Assembly (NCBI GenBank): GCA_029261815.1
Contig: JAJDAQ010000098.1
Location: 1-64,000 of the forward strand
Origin: Deltaproteobacteria bacterium
GTDB lineage: Bacteria; Myxococcota_A; UBA9160; UBA6930
Length of the DNA: 64,000 nucleotides
Direction of reading: 5' to 3'
The notes beneath the pieces were generated by a model that saw only the letters and a program-made list of their open reading frames with translations, searched no databases and had not been told where the DNA came from. This document shows, in pieces, positions 32,565-41,126 of the stretch; the stretch's first letter is position 1, and each line of letters begins with the position of its first letter. The position numbers and the translations under genes were made by a program.

Positions 32565-33101
32565 ATGATCCAATTCCGTCGTGCTGCGCACGCTCTGGCA
32601 CTGTTCGCGCTTCTGGCGTGGGTACCGGTCAGCGCGAGCGCTACCAAGATCACGCTCTTCGCCGACCTGGATGGCTCGCAAGAGGTACCGGCAGTCTCGA
32701 CTTCTGGTCTCGGCTCGGCGGCCATGATCTTCGACACCACTACGAACGTGATCGAATGGGCCATCCTGTACACCGACGTTTCGAGTCAGGTGTTCGGCGT
32801 CCACTTCCATTCGGCGCCCGCCGGCGTGAATGGAGGGATCATCATCAATATCGGTGCGATCAGTCCGATCCCGACCGGCACTTCAGGTGTCCTCACGGGG
32901 AGTGCCGTCGTCCCGACCGGCGAGGTGTCGAACCTCTTGAACGAGGGCTGGTACATCAACATCCATACCGTGAACAATGGGACCGGCGAGATTCGCGGTC
33001 TCGTCCAGAACGCGACGGCCCAGGTGCCGGAACCGATGCTCGGTCTGCTGTTCTTCCCGGCAGCGATCGCGCTGCGGGCAGCGGCTTCGCGCAGACGCTA
33101 G
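32565..33101 (+). CDS. Secreted CHRD-domain protein with PEP-CTERM-like tail
   Basis: 178 residues, strong CGGAGGAAACCC ribosome site. Signal peptide ending ASA, then a CHRD domain: LDGSQEVPAVSTSGLGSAAM, VFGVHFHSAPAGVNGGIII, WYINIHTVNNGTGEIRGLV. The C-terminus, VPEPMLGLLFFPAAIALR followed by RRR, is the three-part sorting signal of exosortase substrates. CHRD domains occur in secreted and surface proteins; their bacterial role is unknown. The tail implies that the protein is cut at the membrane and released to the outer layer. Confidence 0.85.
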   Translation: MIQFRRAAHALALFALLAWVPVSASATKITLFADLDGSQEVPAVSTSGLGSAAMIFDTTTNVIEWAILYTDVSSQVFGVHFHSAPAGVNGGIIINIGAISPIPTGTSGVLTGSAVVPTGEVSNLLNEGWYINIHTVNNGTGEIRGLVQNATAQVPEPMLGLLFFPAAIALRAAASRRR

Positions 33102-33198
33102 GCGACGGTTCTCGTAGCCCTGGCGCCGCAATCCGGACCAGGTTGTCGGGTCGCGCACACACAGCCCCAGGTGCTTGAAGAGCGCTTCTTCTTGCTCG

Positions 33199-33213
33199 CC
33201 CGGCAACACCGGG
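33199..33213 (+). terminator. Small hairpin after CHRD gene
   Basis: CCCGG / CCGGG with loop CAACA, about 100 bases after the CHRD gene and 130 before the PhyH gene, both on the plus strand. It is short and has no T tract. The rest of 33102-33341 shows only the AGGAGG ribosome site of the next gene. Confidence 0.25.
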
Positions 33214-33341
33214 GTGGGCGAAGAGGCTTTCCGAGACGCCGAGATCCATGGGTCGAACGCAGCGGAAGACACTCCTGGGGGACGCGCGGAAGTTACGGCC
33301 ATCCGACGTATACTGTCGCGTAACCCGACCAGGAGGCTGCG

Positions 33342-34601
33342 ATGTCCATCGACTGCCGAACACGGCGCCACATCGACCGACGCGAACTCGGACGAGACGA
33401 GGTCTTCGACCGATGGCTCCCCGACGCGGTGCGGGACAACGGTCCCCTTGCGGCGCGAGGCCTCCGCTACAAGCAGCTCCCGCCGCTCAGCCTGGTTGTC
33501 GAGGATCGAACCGTCTCGCTCCGGGACGATGGCGACACCCTGACCCTGAGCGACGGCCCGCTGGACGACGGAGCGATCGCGCGCCTCGATGCGCCTTCGC
33601 TGTCGGACCTGGTCCAGGACTGGACGACGACCATGGGACTCGCCATGAACTCGCGAGTCAAGATGACGCAGGGAGGCTTCAATGACTGGGTCGGTTGGGA
33701 GCCCGTCTTTCGCGCGTTGTTCGATGGGCGTCCGGTGCACGAAGCCGGCGCGATCTCGTTCCAGGCCGCCGATGGGAGCGACCTCGACCTGACACGATCC
33801 TTCGAACTCGATGACGACCCTGAGGAAGTTGGTCACTTTCTCGAAGAGGCGGGGTTCCTGCACGTTCGAAACGTCTTCAGCGACGCCGAGATGGCCGCCG
33901 TCTCCACCGACCTCGATGCCGCGCTGGAGCGCGCGCGAGCCGACGATGGGGCTTCCTGGTGGGCCGGCGATTCCACCGGGAAACAGCATCCGGTTCGTGT
34001 GCTCTTCTTCCACGAACAATCCGAAGCACTGATGTCCCTACTGATGGACGAACGAATCCAATGGCTCAGCCGACTGACCGGAGACGATCTCAGCGGAAAG
34101 AAGATGGGCGCCGAAGGACTGATCAAGCCCCTCGATATCCAGACAGGGCTCTCCGATCTGCCCTGGCACAAGGACTGCGGGCAAGGAGGCCATTCCTACC
34201 TCTGCAACGGACTCACCATCGGGATCTCGGTCACAGGCGCCGACCGGACCAGCGGCGCCCTCGGTGTGGTGCCGGGTTCCCATCGCGCCAACGTCCAGAC
34301 GGCGGGCAAGGATGAGAGCCTCGACATGGCTGCGCGGAAGCTGGAGACCGCGACGGGCGACCTGACCGTTCATTGCAGCGACACCCTGCATCGGGCGCAT
34401 CGACCCGTCGAACGAACCCGCAAGGTGGTCTACACGGGCTTTCGCCAGGCCCTGCTTCCGGGCGATGCCGTCCAGCAAGTCCCGCTTGCCAAGCAACGGG
34501 CGGATCGTGCGCGCCTCACCAACGTACAGGATCGGATCGCATCAGCCGGAGCCGATGCTGGCGAGAGTGAGTTCGTGGCGCTCGAAGACGAGACCCGCTG
34601 A
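33342..34601 (+). CDS. PhyH-family Fe(II)/2-oxoglutarate dioxygenase with N-terminal extra domain
   Basis: 419 residues. The C-terminal two thirds is a phytanoyl-CoA dioxygenase-like domain. Iron ligands are His276 and Asp278 in LPWHKDCG, and a distal histidine in TLHRAHRP (350 or 353). Arg360 in TRKVVY is the likely 2-oxoglutarate anchor, and GVVPGSHR is the usual loop. The first 140 residues form a separate domain with an alternating strand pattern (LSLVVEDRTVSLRDDGDTLT) and GWEPVFRALFDGRPVH, which reminds me of SCP2-type lipid binding but is unproven. It should hydroxylate a lipid-like molecule. It ends 43 bases from the convergent hydrolase-ligase gene. Confidence 0.85.
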   Translation: MSIDCRTRRHIDRRELGRDEVFDRWLPDAVRDNGPLAARGLRYKQLPPLSLVVEDRTVSLRDDGDTLTLSDGPLDDGAIARLDAPSLSDLVQDWTTTMGLAMNSRVKMTQGGFNDWVGWEPVFRALFDGRPVHEAGAISFQAADGSDLDLTRSFELDDDPEEVGHFLEEAGFLHVRNVFSDAEMAAVSTDLDAALERARADDGASWWAGDSTGKQHPVRVLFFHEQSEALMSLLMDERIQWLSRLTGDDLSGKKMGAEGLIKPLDIQTGLSDLPWHKDCGQGGHSYLCNGLTIGISVTGADRTSGALGVVPGSHRANVQTAGKDESLDMAARKLETATGDLTVHCSDTLHRAHRPVERTRKVVYTGFRQALLPGDAVQQVPLAKQRADRARLTNVQDRIASAGADAGESEFVALEDETR

Positions 34602-34644
34602 GCCCTCAGCCGATCCGGGCGTCCCAGGTGCACGGGTCGCGCAG

Positions 34645-37600
34645 TTATTCGCCTGCGACCGTGACGAAGCCCTCGGCTTCGCCGCCCAGAACCGTGACAT
34701 ACGCCTTCTCATCCCGGGCGAGCCAGAAGGTCGACGCCTGCTCGGAAACGCTGCCGAGACGGGCCGCTCGAAGAACCCGCTTCTGGACCCGATGACCCGC
34801 CGTCAAGGGCAGCGCATCGAGGACCCGCACTGCGACCGGCCGCTCGTCAGGCGGTAACGCGGCCTCCACGATTTCGCGCATCGCCGTCGCATCGAAGACG
34901 GTGCCTGGACGTAGCGTGAGTGCGGCAACCGGGACTTCCTCATCGCTCCCGGGCGGCGTCACGCCATAGACGGCGACCAGATCGCTGAACGGTAGCCGCG
35001 AGGTCAATTCGTCCTCGATCGGGATCGTGGGAATCGCCCGTTCCGCGCCGTGAATCAGATTGGAGACCGTATCTGCCAGCCAATAGTCACCGTCCTCATC
35101 CCGCCAGACCAGGTCGCCGGTGTTGATCCAGGCGTCGGCGGGATCAAAAACACCGCGGAGCGGTCGCGTGGCGACCTCTCCCCGGTCGCTGTCGTATTCC
35201 GCAAGCAGCAATCCCACTTCGCCATGGCGACAGCGCCTAGCAAACCCGTTGTCTTGCTCCAGGAAACGACTGGCCTCGAGATCCCAGGCCGCGATCGCGA
35301 GATCCGCTCCCCCTGGAAGCGGACGGCCGACCGACCCCACCTTCTCGCCAGTCAGGTTCACCAGCACGGCATTGCCCTCGGTCGATGCAAAGAACTCGAC
35401 GACCTGGGCGGGGGAGAAGCGATGCGAAACGCGCTCCCAGGTCCCCCTCGGCATGCCGCTGCCGGCGAAGAGCCGGATCGGATGATGTTGTTCGGCTCGG
35501 TTCTCGGCCGCATTGACGAGTTCGCGACACAGACTTCCGGTGTAGAAGACGACGCTGACGCCGTAGCGACGCACATCGTCCCAGAAGACTTCCGGTTCGA
35601 AGTGTGTCGCCATCGCGAGACGCGCACCGCTGACGAGCGCGCCGGCCACGCAGACGAGAATCCCCGTAGCGTGATGGATCGGCGAACAACAGTAGACCGT
35701 GTCCCCCGAACCGAGGGCGCACGCAGTCGCGGTTCCGAAGCCCGAAGTCGCCCAGCGACGATTCGTGACCCGTGCCGGTGCCAGATGGTCGCCGTCGCCG
35801 GCAATGAGGACCAATGCGACTTCTCCGGCGACGCCCGAGTTGGGCGCGAACCAATCGGGAAGCTCCACCTGCTCGGGATCAATCGCCTCCATGTCGATCA
35901 ATCCGCTCGCGAGCGTTCGAGCGTCCCCACCCCCACCCAACACGAGAACCCCGTCGCCGTACACGCCGAGCGCGGCTTCTGAGTGCTCAGGATCGGCAAG
36001 GAGGTGATCGATAGGCGCGACATTCAACTGCGCCTGCAACGGCGCGTCCGGCCGGAGGAGGACGGGAATCGCCCCGAGGCGGTTCAAGGCGACCGTCGAG
36101 GCCACAGCACTTGGCCGCGTCTCCATCAGGACGCCCACATACTCTCCGTGGCGAACACCACACTTCACGAACCCACGAACGATGTTGTCGACCCGTTCGT
36201 TGGCAGCTTGATAGTCATGCGCACGCCCCTCGAAGAGAAAGAAAGTGTCGCTCGGCGCCTCGCGCGCACGCTCCTCCAGCGTGAGTCCCATGTTGATGGG
36301 CGTGTCACTGCGAAGCTCCGCGAGGCGCGACAGCCGAGGCAGCTGGGGTGCAATCGTCCTCGATAGCCGCCCTAGGATTCCGATCCGGTCCTCGAAGAGA
36401 TTCGCGGCATCGGCCAGCATGTCGCGTCCGACGTTCCAAGCAAGTTCGGCCTGCCGACCGAACCGGTCGAGCCCTCCGGCCGAGTCGGCTCCGTCCCGTT
36501 CGCCGGCCACGAGGGCGGTGGCCCGCTCGGGGAGCGCCGTGCCACGTTCGTGATGCTCAAGCCATTCCAGCACGGAGGGCCACGTGATCTCCATCGACCG
36601 CGATCCAACGACGAGCCCGAAATGGCCGGCCGGGATCTTGATCTGGTAGGAGTCGGCCCGCGGCGCGGCAGCGCGAATCGCCCGAACCGCCGGCGGCGGT
36701 GCGATCGAATCGGTCTCGCCCACGAACACCAGGATGGGGCAGACGATGTCGGCCAGCGTCACTGGCCGGTCGTCGATCACGAAGCCGCCCTGCAACATGC
36801 GATTGTGAGCGACAAGCTGCTCCATCACGTCGCGCAGCGCAGGACCCGGGAACGCCGTCCACGCCTCGCTCTCGAGAAATCGCCGCATCCCTTCCCGCGG
36901 TTGAAGAGCTTCGCGGTCGTACAACTTCATGGCGAAATCGATCCGCTGCCGGATCGTGTTGACCGGGTCCATCAGCTGGAAACCGAGGCGCGTCGCCCAT
37001 GAAGGGATGCCGTCCGGCAACAGCGCCTCCTGCAGTTTTCCCATCCCCTCGACGGCGCTCGCGATGATCTCGGCAGGAAGGTCGAACTGGCCATGCATGT
37101 CGACAGGACTGCCAAAGCCCACGAGCGAAGCGATCCCTTCGGACTGACGATAGGCAGCCGCTTGATAGGCGAACATCCCGCCCTGCGAGTAGCCCATCAC
37201 GTGAACGTCGCGCCCCGTCGCTGCCTGCACCGTGCCAATCGCAGTGCTCACGGCCAGGACATGGTCGGTCAACGTTCGGTGGAGGCCCCCCGTCTCCTGT
37301 TCCGGCGAGCCGAAGTCCACCACCCAGGAGTCGGCCCCACCCTTGTGAAGCGCCACGACTGCACTGGACTCGGGTGCAACGTCCCAGACCTCGGCACTCA
37401 TCATCAACGGGGGGACAAGCAACGCTGCAGGGCGCCCGCGCGCGCCCGATTCCGGGAAGTAGTGCCGGAGGCGGTGATGGTCGCCGGATTCAACGACCTC
37501 GTATGGTGACGGTTCCGCCTTGTCTCCGAGACCGCCGAAGCGGGCCACTTCCAGGCCATTCTGGAGGGTGGCCACCAGCCGCGCCGCAAATTCTCCGGGA

Positions 37601-37647
37601 TCGAAACGCCGCGGCGAGTCCCGGCGTTCGCCATCGGATCGTGTCAT
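34645..37647 (-). CDS. Bifunctional PhaC-like hydrolase / acyl-CoA ligase-like fusion (Rv1683-like)
   Basis: 1000 residues from ATG 37647 behind GAGAGGGG. Residues 1-400 are an alpha/beta hydrolase of the PHA synthase type, with nucleophile Ser154 in MGYSQGGM (PHA synthases have Cys), Asp in GETDSIAP and His in IPAGHFGL. Residues about 440-1000 follow the acyl-CoA ligase layout: FFASTEGN, WINTGDLVWRDEDGDYW, and a C-terminal Lys in RVQKRVL. The ATP loop, normally TSGTTGxPK, reads AGDGDHLAPAR, so adenylation may be lost. Size and order match M. tuberculosis Rv1683, described as a lipase/acyl-CoA synthase. Confidence 0.85.
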   Translation of the reverse strand: MTRSDGERRDSPRRFDPGEFAARLVATLQNGLEVARFGGLGDKAEPSPYEVVESGDHHRLRHYFPESGARGRPAALLVPPLMMSAEVWDVAPESSAVVALHKGGADSWVVDFGSPEQETGGLHRTLTDHVLAVSTAIGTVQAATGRDVHVMGYSQGGMFAYQAAAYRQSEGIASLVGFGSPVDMHGQFDLPAEIIASAVEGMGKLQEALLPDGIPSWATRLGFQLMDPVNTIRQRIDFAMKLYDREALQPREGMRRFLESEAWTAFPGPALRDVMEQLVAHNRMLQGGFVIDDRPVTLADIVCPILVFVGETDSIAPPPAVRAIRAAAPRADSYQIKIPAGHFGLVVGSRSMEITWPSVLEWLEHHERGTALPERATALVAGERDGADSAGGLDRFGRQAELAWNVGRDMLADAANLFEDRIGILGRLSRTIAPQLPRLSRLAELRSDTPINMGLTLEERAREAPSDTFFLFEGRAHDYQAANERVDNIVRGFVKCGVRHGEYVGVLMETRPSAVASTVALNRLGAIPVLLRPDAPLQAQLNVAPIDHLLADPEHSEAALGVYGDGVLVLGGGGDARTLASGLIDMEAIDPEQVELPDWFAPNSGVAGEVALVLIAGDGDHLAPARVTNRRWATSGFGTATACALGSGDTVYCCSPIHHATGILVCVAGALVSGARLAMATHFEPEVFWDDVRRYGVSVVFYTGSLCRELVNAAENRAEQHHPIRLFAGSGMPRGTWERVSHRFSPAQVVEFFASTEGNAVLVNLTGEKVGSVGRPLPGGADLAIAAWDLEASRFLEQDNGFARRCRHGEVGLLLAEYDSDRGEVATRPLRGVFDPADAWINTGDLVWRDEDGDYWLADTVSNLIHGAERAIPTIPIEDELTSRLPFSDLVAVYGVTPPGSDEEVPVAALTLRPGTVFDATAMREIVEAALPPDERPVAVRVLDALPLTAGHRVQKRVLRAARLGSVSEQASTFWLARDEKAYVTVLGGEAEGFVTVAGE

Positions 37648-37712
37648 GGGCGCGCCCCTCTCGTTGTCGCATGCTCCGCCAGATTGGCAGCGCATGCCAA
37701 TCCGAGCCGCGC

Positions 37713-39029
37713 TCAGCCGGACGCGTGTGGCGTGCGGATCCCCAGTCTCACGCGGCGGCGAAAGAGAACGGCCAATACGACAACCAACTCCGGCCCGAGC
37801 CCACAGGTGGGTCCCGGCGCCGGCAAGGACCAACGAATGTGCAACTGGGCGGCAGCTTGGGGAGTGCCATCGGCCGCCATCGCTGCGCGTGTGCCACTGC
37901 CGTCGATGATGAATGTCATCGCGTTTCCCCAGGACCAATCAGGACGCGCGAGAACCTCCTCGACCAACAAGGCCAGATTCGGGGTCCGTTGCGGAGCCAT
38001 CTGTTCGCCGGACGCGAACCAGACCGGTGCCAACCAGGTGGCCGCCGCGCTCGTTCGGAGTCGTGAAGACACATCAAATGGGGCGGTGGAGAACGGAGCC
38101 GAGTCGCTAACGGCTTCGGCGCGAATCTCCAGATCGGCCGGCAGGTCGCTCACTTGCGCCGCCTCGAACTGGATCCAGGCCTCGCGAACGTCCGCACCAC
38201 GAGAAACCGGGATCGGCTCGAATCGGACGCCCACGAGCTGCTCTTCGGACCCATCGTCGACCAGCTCCAGAACAGCGTCGAACGTGCTGACCGATCCATC
38301 GGCGCGCTCCTCCGCATCATCGGTCGACGTGCTGGCTCGGACTTCGGTGACGCTTCCGCCGGGTTCCGAGACCCGCTCGAACCGGAATCGTGCGATCGGC
38401 GAGATGCCGCCGAAGACGGACGCCTGATCGACCAGATGCACGACGCCCTGCGGAACGGACGCTGGATTGCTCCCCGAGAAGCCAACGCCATCTTCAGTGC
38501 CCGCATCGTAGGGGACGAGATCGATGACCAGACTTTCAACGAACCCCTGGGAGTCGCGCAGGTCGAGTCCATGCACGCCCACGAACCAGTCAGGGCTCGG
38601 CGCGACCATGCTCGCGAGCGTCACATAGGGGTGCGTAGCGTCTACGGTGAATAACAATGTCGGTGTCGATCCGGGAGAGAAGATTCCGGGCGTCACGATC
38701 TTGTCGAGCACACTGGGACTGGCGTCGATCAGGGCTTCGAGGGGCCCGCGATTCCCGTTCTCTGCGACGCGCTCAATCTCGACGGAGGCCGGCAGGCCCG
38801 GTGACCAGAACGAGACCGAAGCGTCGTGGGACGCCCCGATGAGTGACGAGAAGTGAGCGTTCAGCGGAAAGCCGTTCGGGTGGTCGGCTGCCGTCCAATA
38901 GGCCTCGAACGTGACCTCGTAGTCGATCGCCAGGCTGGGACTCGAAGGCACAACGACGGCAACGACTGCGAGCACCGACAGCACGCGGATGAAAAGGCGC
39001 GAGCGCGCCAGCTTCGTCATTCGGCTCAT
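37713..39029 (-). CDS. Secreted spondin-domain protein with C-terminal anchor
   Basis: 438 residues from ATG 39029; ATG 39020 is equally possible because the GGGGAGAAGGAAGG site serves both. A signal peptide is followed by a spondin N domain: YEVTFEAYWTAADHPNGFPL, HFSSLIGASHDASVSFWSPG, HPYVTLASMVAPSPDWFVGV. The middle region (about 200-400) is a beta-sandwich-like segment with SGTRAAMAADGTPQAAAQLHI. The end has a Cys-Gly, a hydrophobic helix (LVVVLAVLF) and RRR. This resembles MYXO-CTERM-like sorting tails more than a plain membrane anchor. Likely exposed on the cell surface. Confidence 0.8.
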   Translation of the reverse strand: MSRMTKLARSRLFIRVLSVLAVVAVVVPSSPSLAIDYEVTFEAYWTAADHPNGFPLNAHFSSLIGASHDASVSFWSPGLPASVEIERVAENGNRGPLEALIDASPSVLDKIVTPGIFSPGSTPTLLFTVDATHPYVTLASMVAPSPDWFVGVHGLDLRDSQGFVESLVIDLVPYDAGTEDGVGFSGSNPASVPQGVVHLVDQASVFGGISPIARFRFERVSEPGGSVTEVRASTSTDDAEERADGSVSTFDAVLELVDDGSEEQLVGVRFEPIPVSRGADVREAWIQFEAAQVSDLPADLEIRAEAVSDSAPFSTAPFDVSSRLRTSAAATWLAPVWFASGEQMAPQRTPNLALLVEEVLARPDWSWGNAMTFIIDGSGTRAAMAADGTPQAAAQLHIRWSLPAPGPTCGLGPELVVVLAVLFRRRVRLGIRTPHASG

Positions 39030-39162
39030 CCTTCCTTCTCCCCTTGCAGCAACGACTCTACCCGTCTCTGCACCAGAATCGCACAGAGGCGGCCGATGGC
39101 CTGGACTCGGGGACCGCGTTCCATACGGGCAGACGTCTCTGGACTCGAATAGGATCCCCGGC

Positions 39163-40140
39163 ATGGCTGCCCCGCAATCCTCTCTCGCCGGGATGGACGC
39201 TGCGCCGGCGCGACGTCCGTGGACCCGCGTCGAGCTCGTCTTTGCCTGGACGATCTTCCCCGTACTGCTGACCGCCGCGATCATGAGCGGTATCGCCTTG
39301 ATCGAGTCCGGCACCGAGCCGTTCCAGGCGACGCTCACCGTACTTGTACCGGCGATCATGCTCCTGGTGATCCTCGCGCGATACTTCCCTTATGAAGAGC
39401 GCTGGAACCGGTCTCACGGAGACGCGCCCGTGGATACCGCGCACTTCTTCACGTTCTCGGCCGCGAACGTCGTGACGACCCCCTTCATGCAGTTCATGGG
39501 GACCCTCGCAGCAGCCGGCCTCACGACGTTCTTCGGTGCGGATCTCTGGCCGGTCCAATGGCCACTGCTGGGCCAGCTCGCCCTTGCGCTCGTGATCGGT
39601 GAGTTCGTCCAGTACTGGGTCCACCGGCTCGAACATGAGTGGGACTTCTTGTGGCGATTCCATGCCACGCACCACAGCGCGCCGCGCCTCTACTGGCTGA
39701 ACGCCGCACGCTTCCACTTCTTCGACATCGTGCTGAACGGGCTCTACGTCGTGCCCCTGGTCGCGCTTGGGGCGCCGCTCGAAGTCTTCGCGCTGTGGCT
39801 GCTCTTCACCACGCTCTTCGGCGTGTTCCAACATTCCAACTTGAAAGTACGGCTTGGGCCCCTGAACTACCTGTTCAGCATGGCCGAGCTCCATCGATGG
39901 CATCACTCGAAGCAGGTCATCGAGAGCAACACCAACTACGGGCAAAACCTGGCCATCTGGGATGTCGTGTTCGGAACGCGATTCTTGCCTGCCGACCGCG
40001 AACCGCCGACCGACATCGGGATGACCGGATTGTCTGCGTTCCCGATGACGTATCTCGGACAACTGGCGTCGCCGCTTCGCTGGAACGCGATCAAAGCAGC
40101 GTCACAGCCGACCGGCGGCACGAGCCTCCCGCTCGACTGA
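39163..40140 (+). CDS. Sterol desaturase / fatty acid hydroxylase family protein
   Basis: 325 residues with four to five membrane helices. The eight-histidine di-iron pattern of the family is visible: WVHRLEHEW, FHATHHSAPRL, FQHSN and ELHRWHHSKQ. It should be an integral membrane oxygenase adding a hydroxyl or double bond to a lipid. The start at 39163 follows only a weak AGGA. It is divergent from the spondin gene and convergent with the LLM gene (12-base gap). The nearest biochemical neighbours act on sterols, fatty acids or carotenoids. Confidence 0.92.
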   Translation: MAAPQSSLAGMDAAPARRPWTRVELVFAWTIFPVLLTAAIMSGIALIESGTEPFQATLTVLVPAIMLLVILARYFPYEERWNRSHGDAPVDTAHFFTFSAANVVTTPFMQFMGTLAAAGLTTFFGADLWPVQWPLLGQLALALVIGEFVQYWVHRLEHEWDFLWRFHATHHSAPRLYWLNAARFHFFDIVLNGLYVVPLVALGAPLEVFALWLLFTTLFGVFQHSNLKVRLGPLNYLFSMAELHRWHHSKQVIESNTNYGQNLAIWDVVFGTRFLPADREPPTDIGMTGLSAFPMTYLGQLASPLRWNAIKAASQPTGGTSLPLD

Positions 40141-40152
40141 GCCGCACTGGCC

Positions 40153-41106
40153 TCAGGAAGCCGTCGTCAGCGGTTCGACGACTTCCTTCGCAAAGTCCTC
40201 GAGGACGCCGCGGTCCCCGCCCTGGATCACGATGAAGCTGATGCCCGTCTCTTCGCGGCGTTGGACCAGCCGCTCGCGAATCTCCTGGGCGGAACCCGTC
40301 AAGAACAGAGGGCAGTCGGCCACCTGGCCCTCGGTCATTCCGCTGCTCTTCGCGAGCGATTGGCGTAGGCCCCCGACGTTGTCACTGATGGCGGTCACGA
40401 AGGTCAGTGAGTTGAACTCGATCGCATCCGGGTCGCGGCCGGCTGCCGTGGCACCCTCGCGGACCCAGCGAACCTTCTCGAGAACGCGTTCGGGCGCACT
40501 GTCCGCCGGAGTCTCTGCAGTGACCCGACCCTCGATCATCTTCGGGTTGATTCCGACGATGTCGGCATAGCGTCCCGCGAGCCGCAGCATCCGAGGCCCG
40601 CCACCACCGATCAGTATCGGCGGCGGGGCTTGTCCCTGGAAGTCTACGGCCCGGGCGATGTCGCGGGTCTGGTAGTGCGATCCATCGAACGTCGTGTGCT
40701 CGTTGTGCCACATCGACGTGATGATCTCGAGCGCTTCGCCCAGCCGCGAGATCCGCGTTCCGGCGGAGTCATACGGCATTCCGGCTTCGACGTAGTCCGT
40801 CTCCATCCAACCCGCGCCGATTCCGAAGATATGGCGCCCGCCCGACATGACTTGCAGCGTGGCGGCCCCCTTCGCGAAGACGACCGGGTGCCGATAGTCG
40901 ACGTCGTACACCAACGTGCCGACCTGGAGCTTCTCGGTCACGGCCGCGATCCCGGCCTGTGCCATTCCTGGGTCCCACTGGGGCCCGAAGTGGTCGGGCA
41001 GGAAGAGCGCGGCGTACCCCATGGCTTCGATGTCACGCACCTCGCGTTGCCAGGTGTCGCGGCCCAGTCGATTGATCTGGACACCGAAACGAAAGGGATG
41101 GGTCAT
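40153..41106 (-). CDS. LLM-class F420-dependent oxidoreductase (TIGR03621-like)
   Basis: 317 residues from ATG 41106. Luciferase-like TIM barrel: FRFGVQINRLGRDTWQREV, ALFLPDHFGPQWDP, GTLVYDVDYRHPVVFAKGAA, GIGAGWMETDYVEAGMPYD, and PPILIGGGGPRMLRLAGRYA. The pattern fits the subgroup typified by MSMEG_2516, assumed to use coenzyme F420. If so, the organism makes F420; FMN use cannot be excluded. Last gene of the P450/ferredoxin/amidohydrolase operon, 20 bases after the amidase. Confidence 0.88.
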   Translation of the reverse strand: MTHPFRFGVQINRLGRDTWQREVRDIEAMGYAALFLPDHFGPQWDPGMAQAGIAAVTEKLQVGTLVYDVDYRHPVVFAKGAATLQVMSGGRHIFGIGAGWMETDYVEAGMPYDSAGTRISRLGEALEIITSMWHNEHTTFDGSHYQTRDIARAVDFQGQAPPPILIGGGGPRMLRLAGRYADIVGINPKMIEGRVTAETPADSAPERVLEKVRWVREGATAAGRDPDAIEFNSLTFVTAISDNVGGLRQSLAKSSGMTEGQVADCPLFLTGSAQEIRERLVQRREETGISFIVIQGGDRGVLEDFAKEVVEPLTTAS

Positions 41107-41126
41107 GAGGTCTCCTGGCGCGGCTG

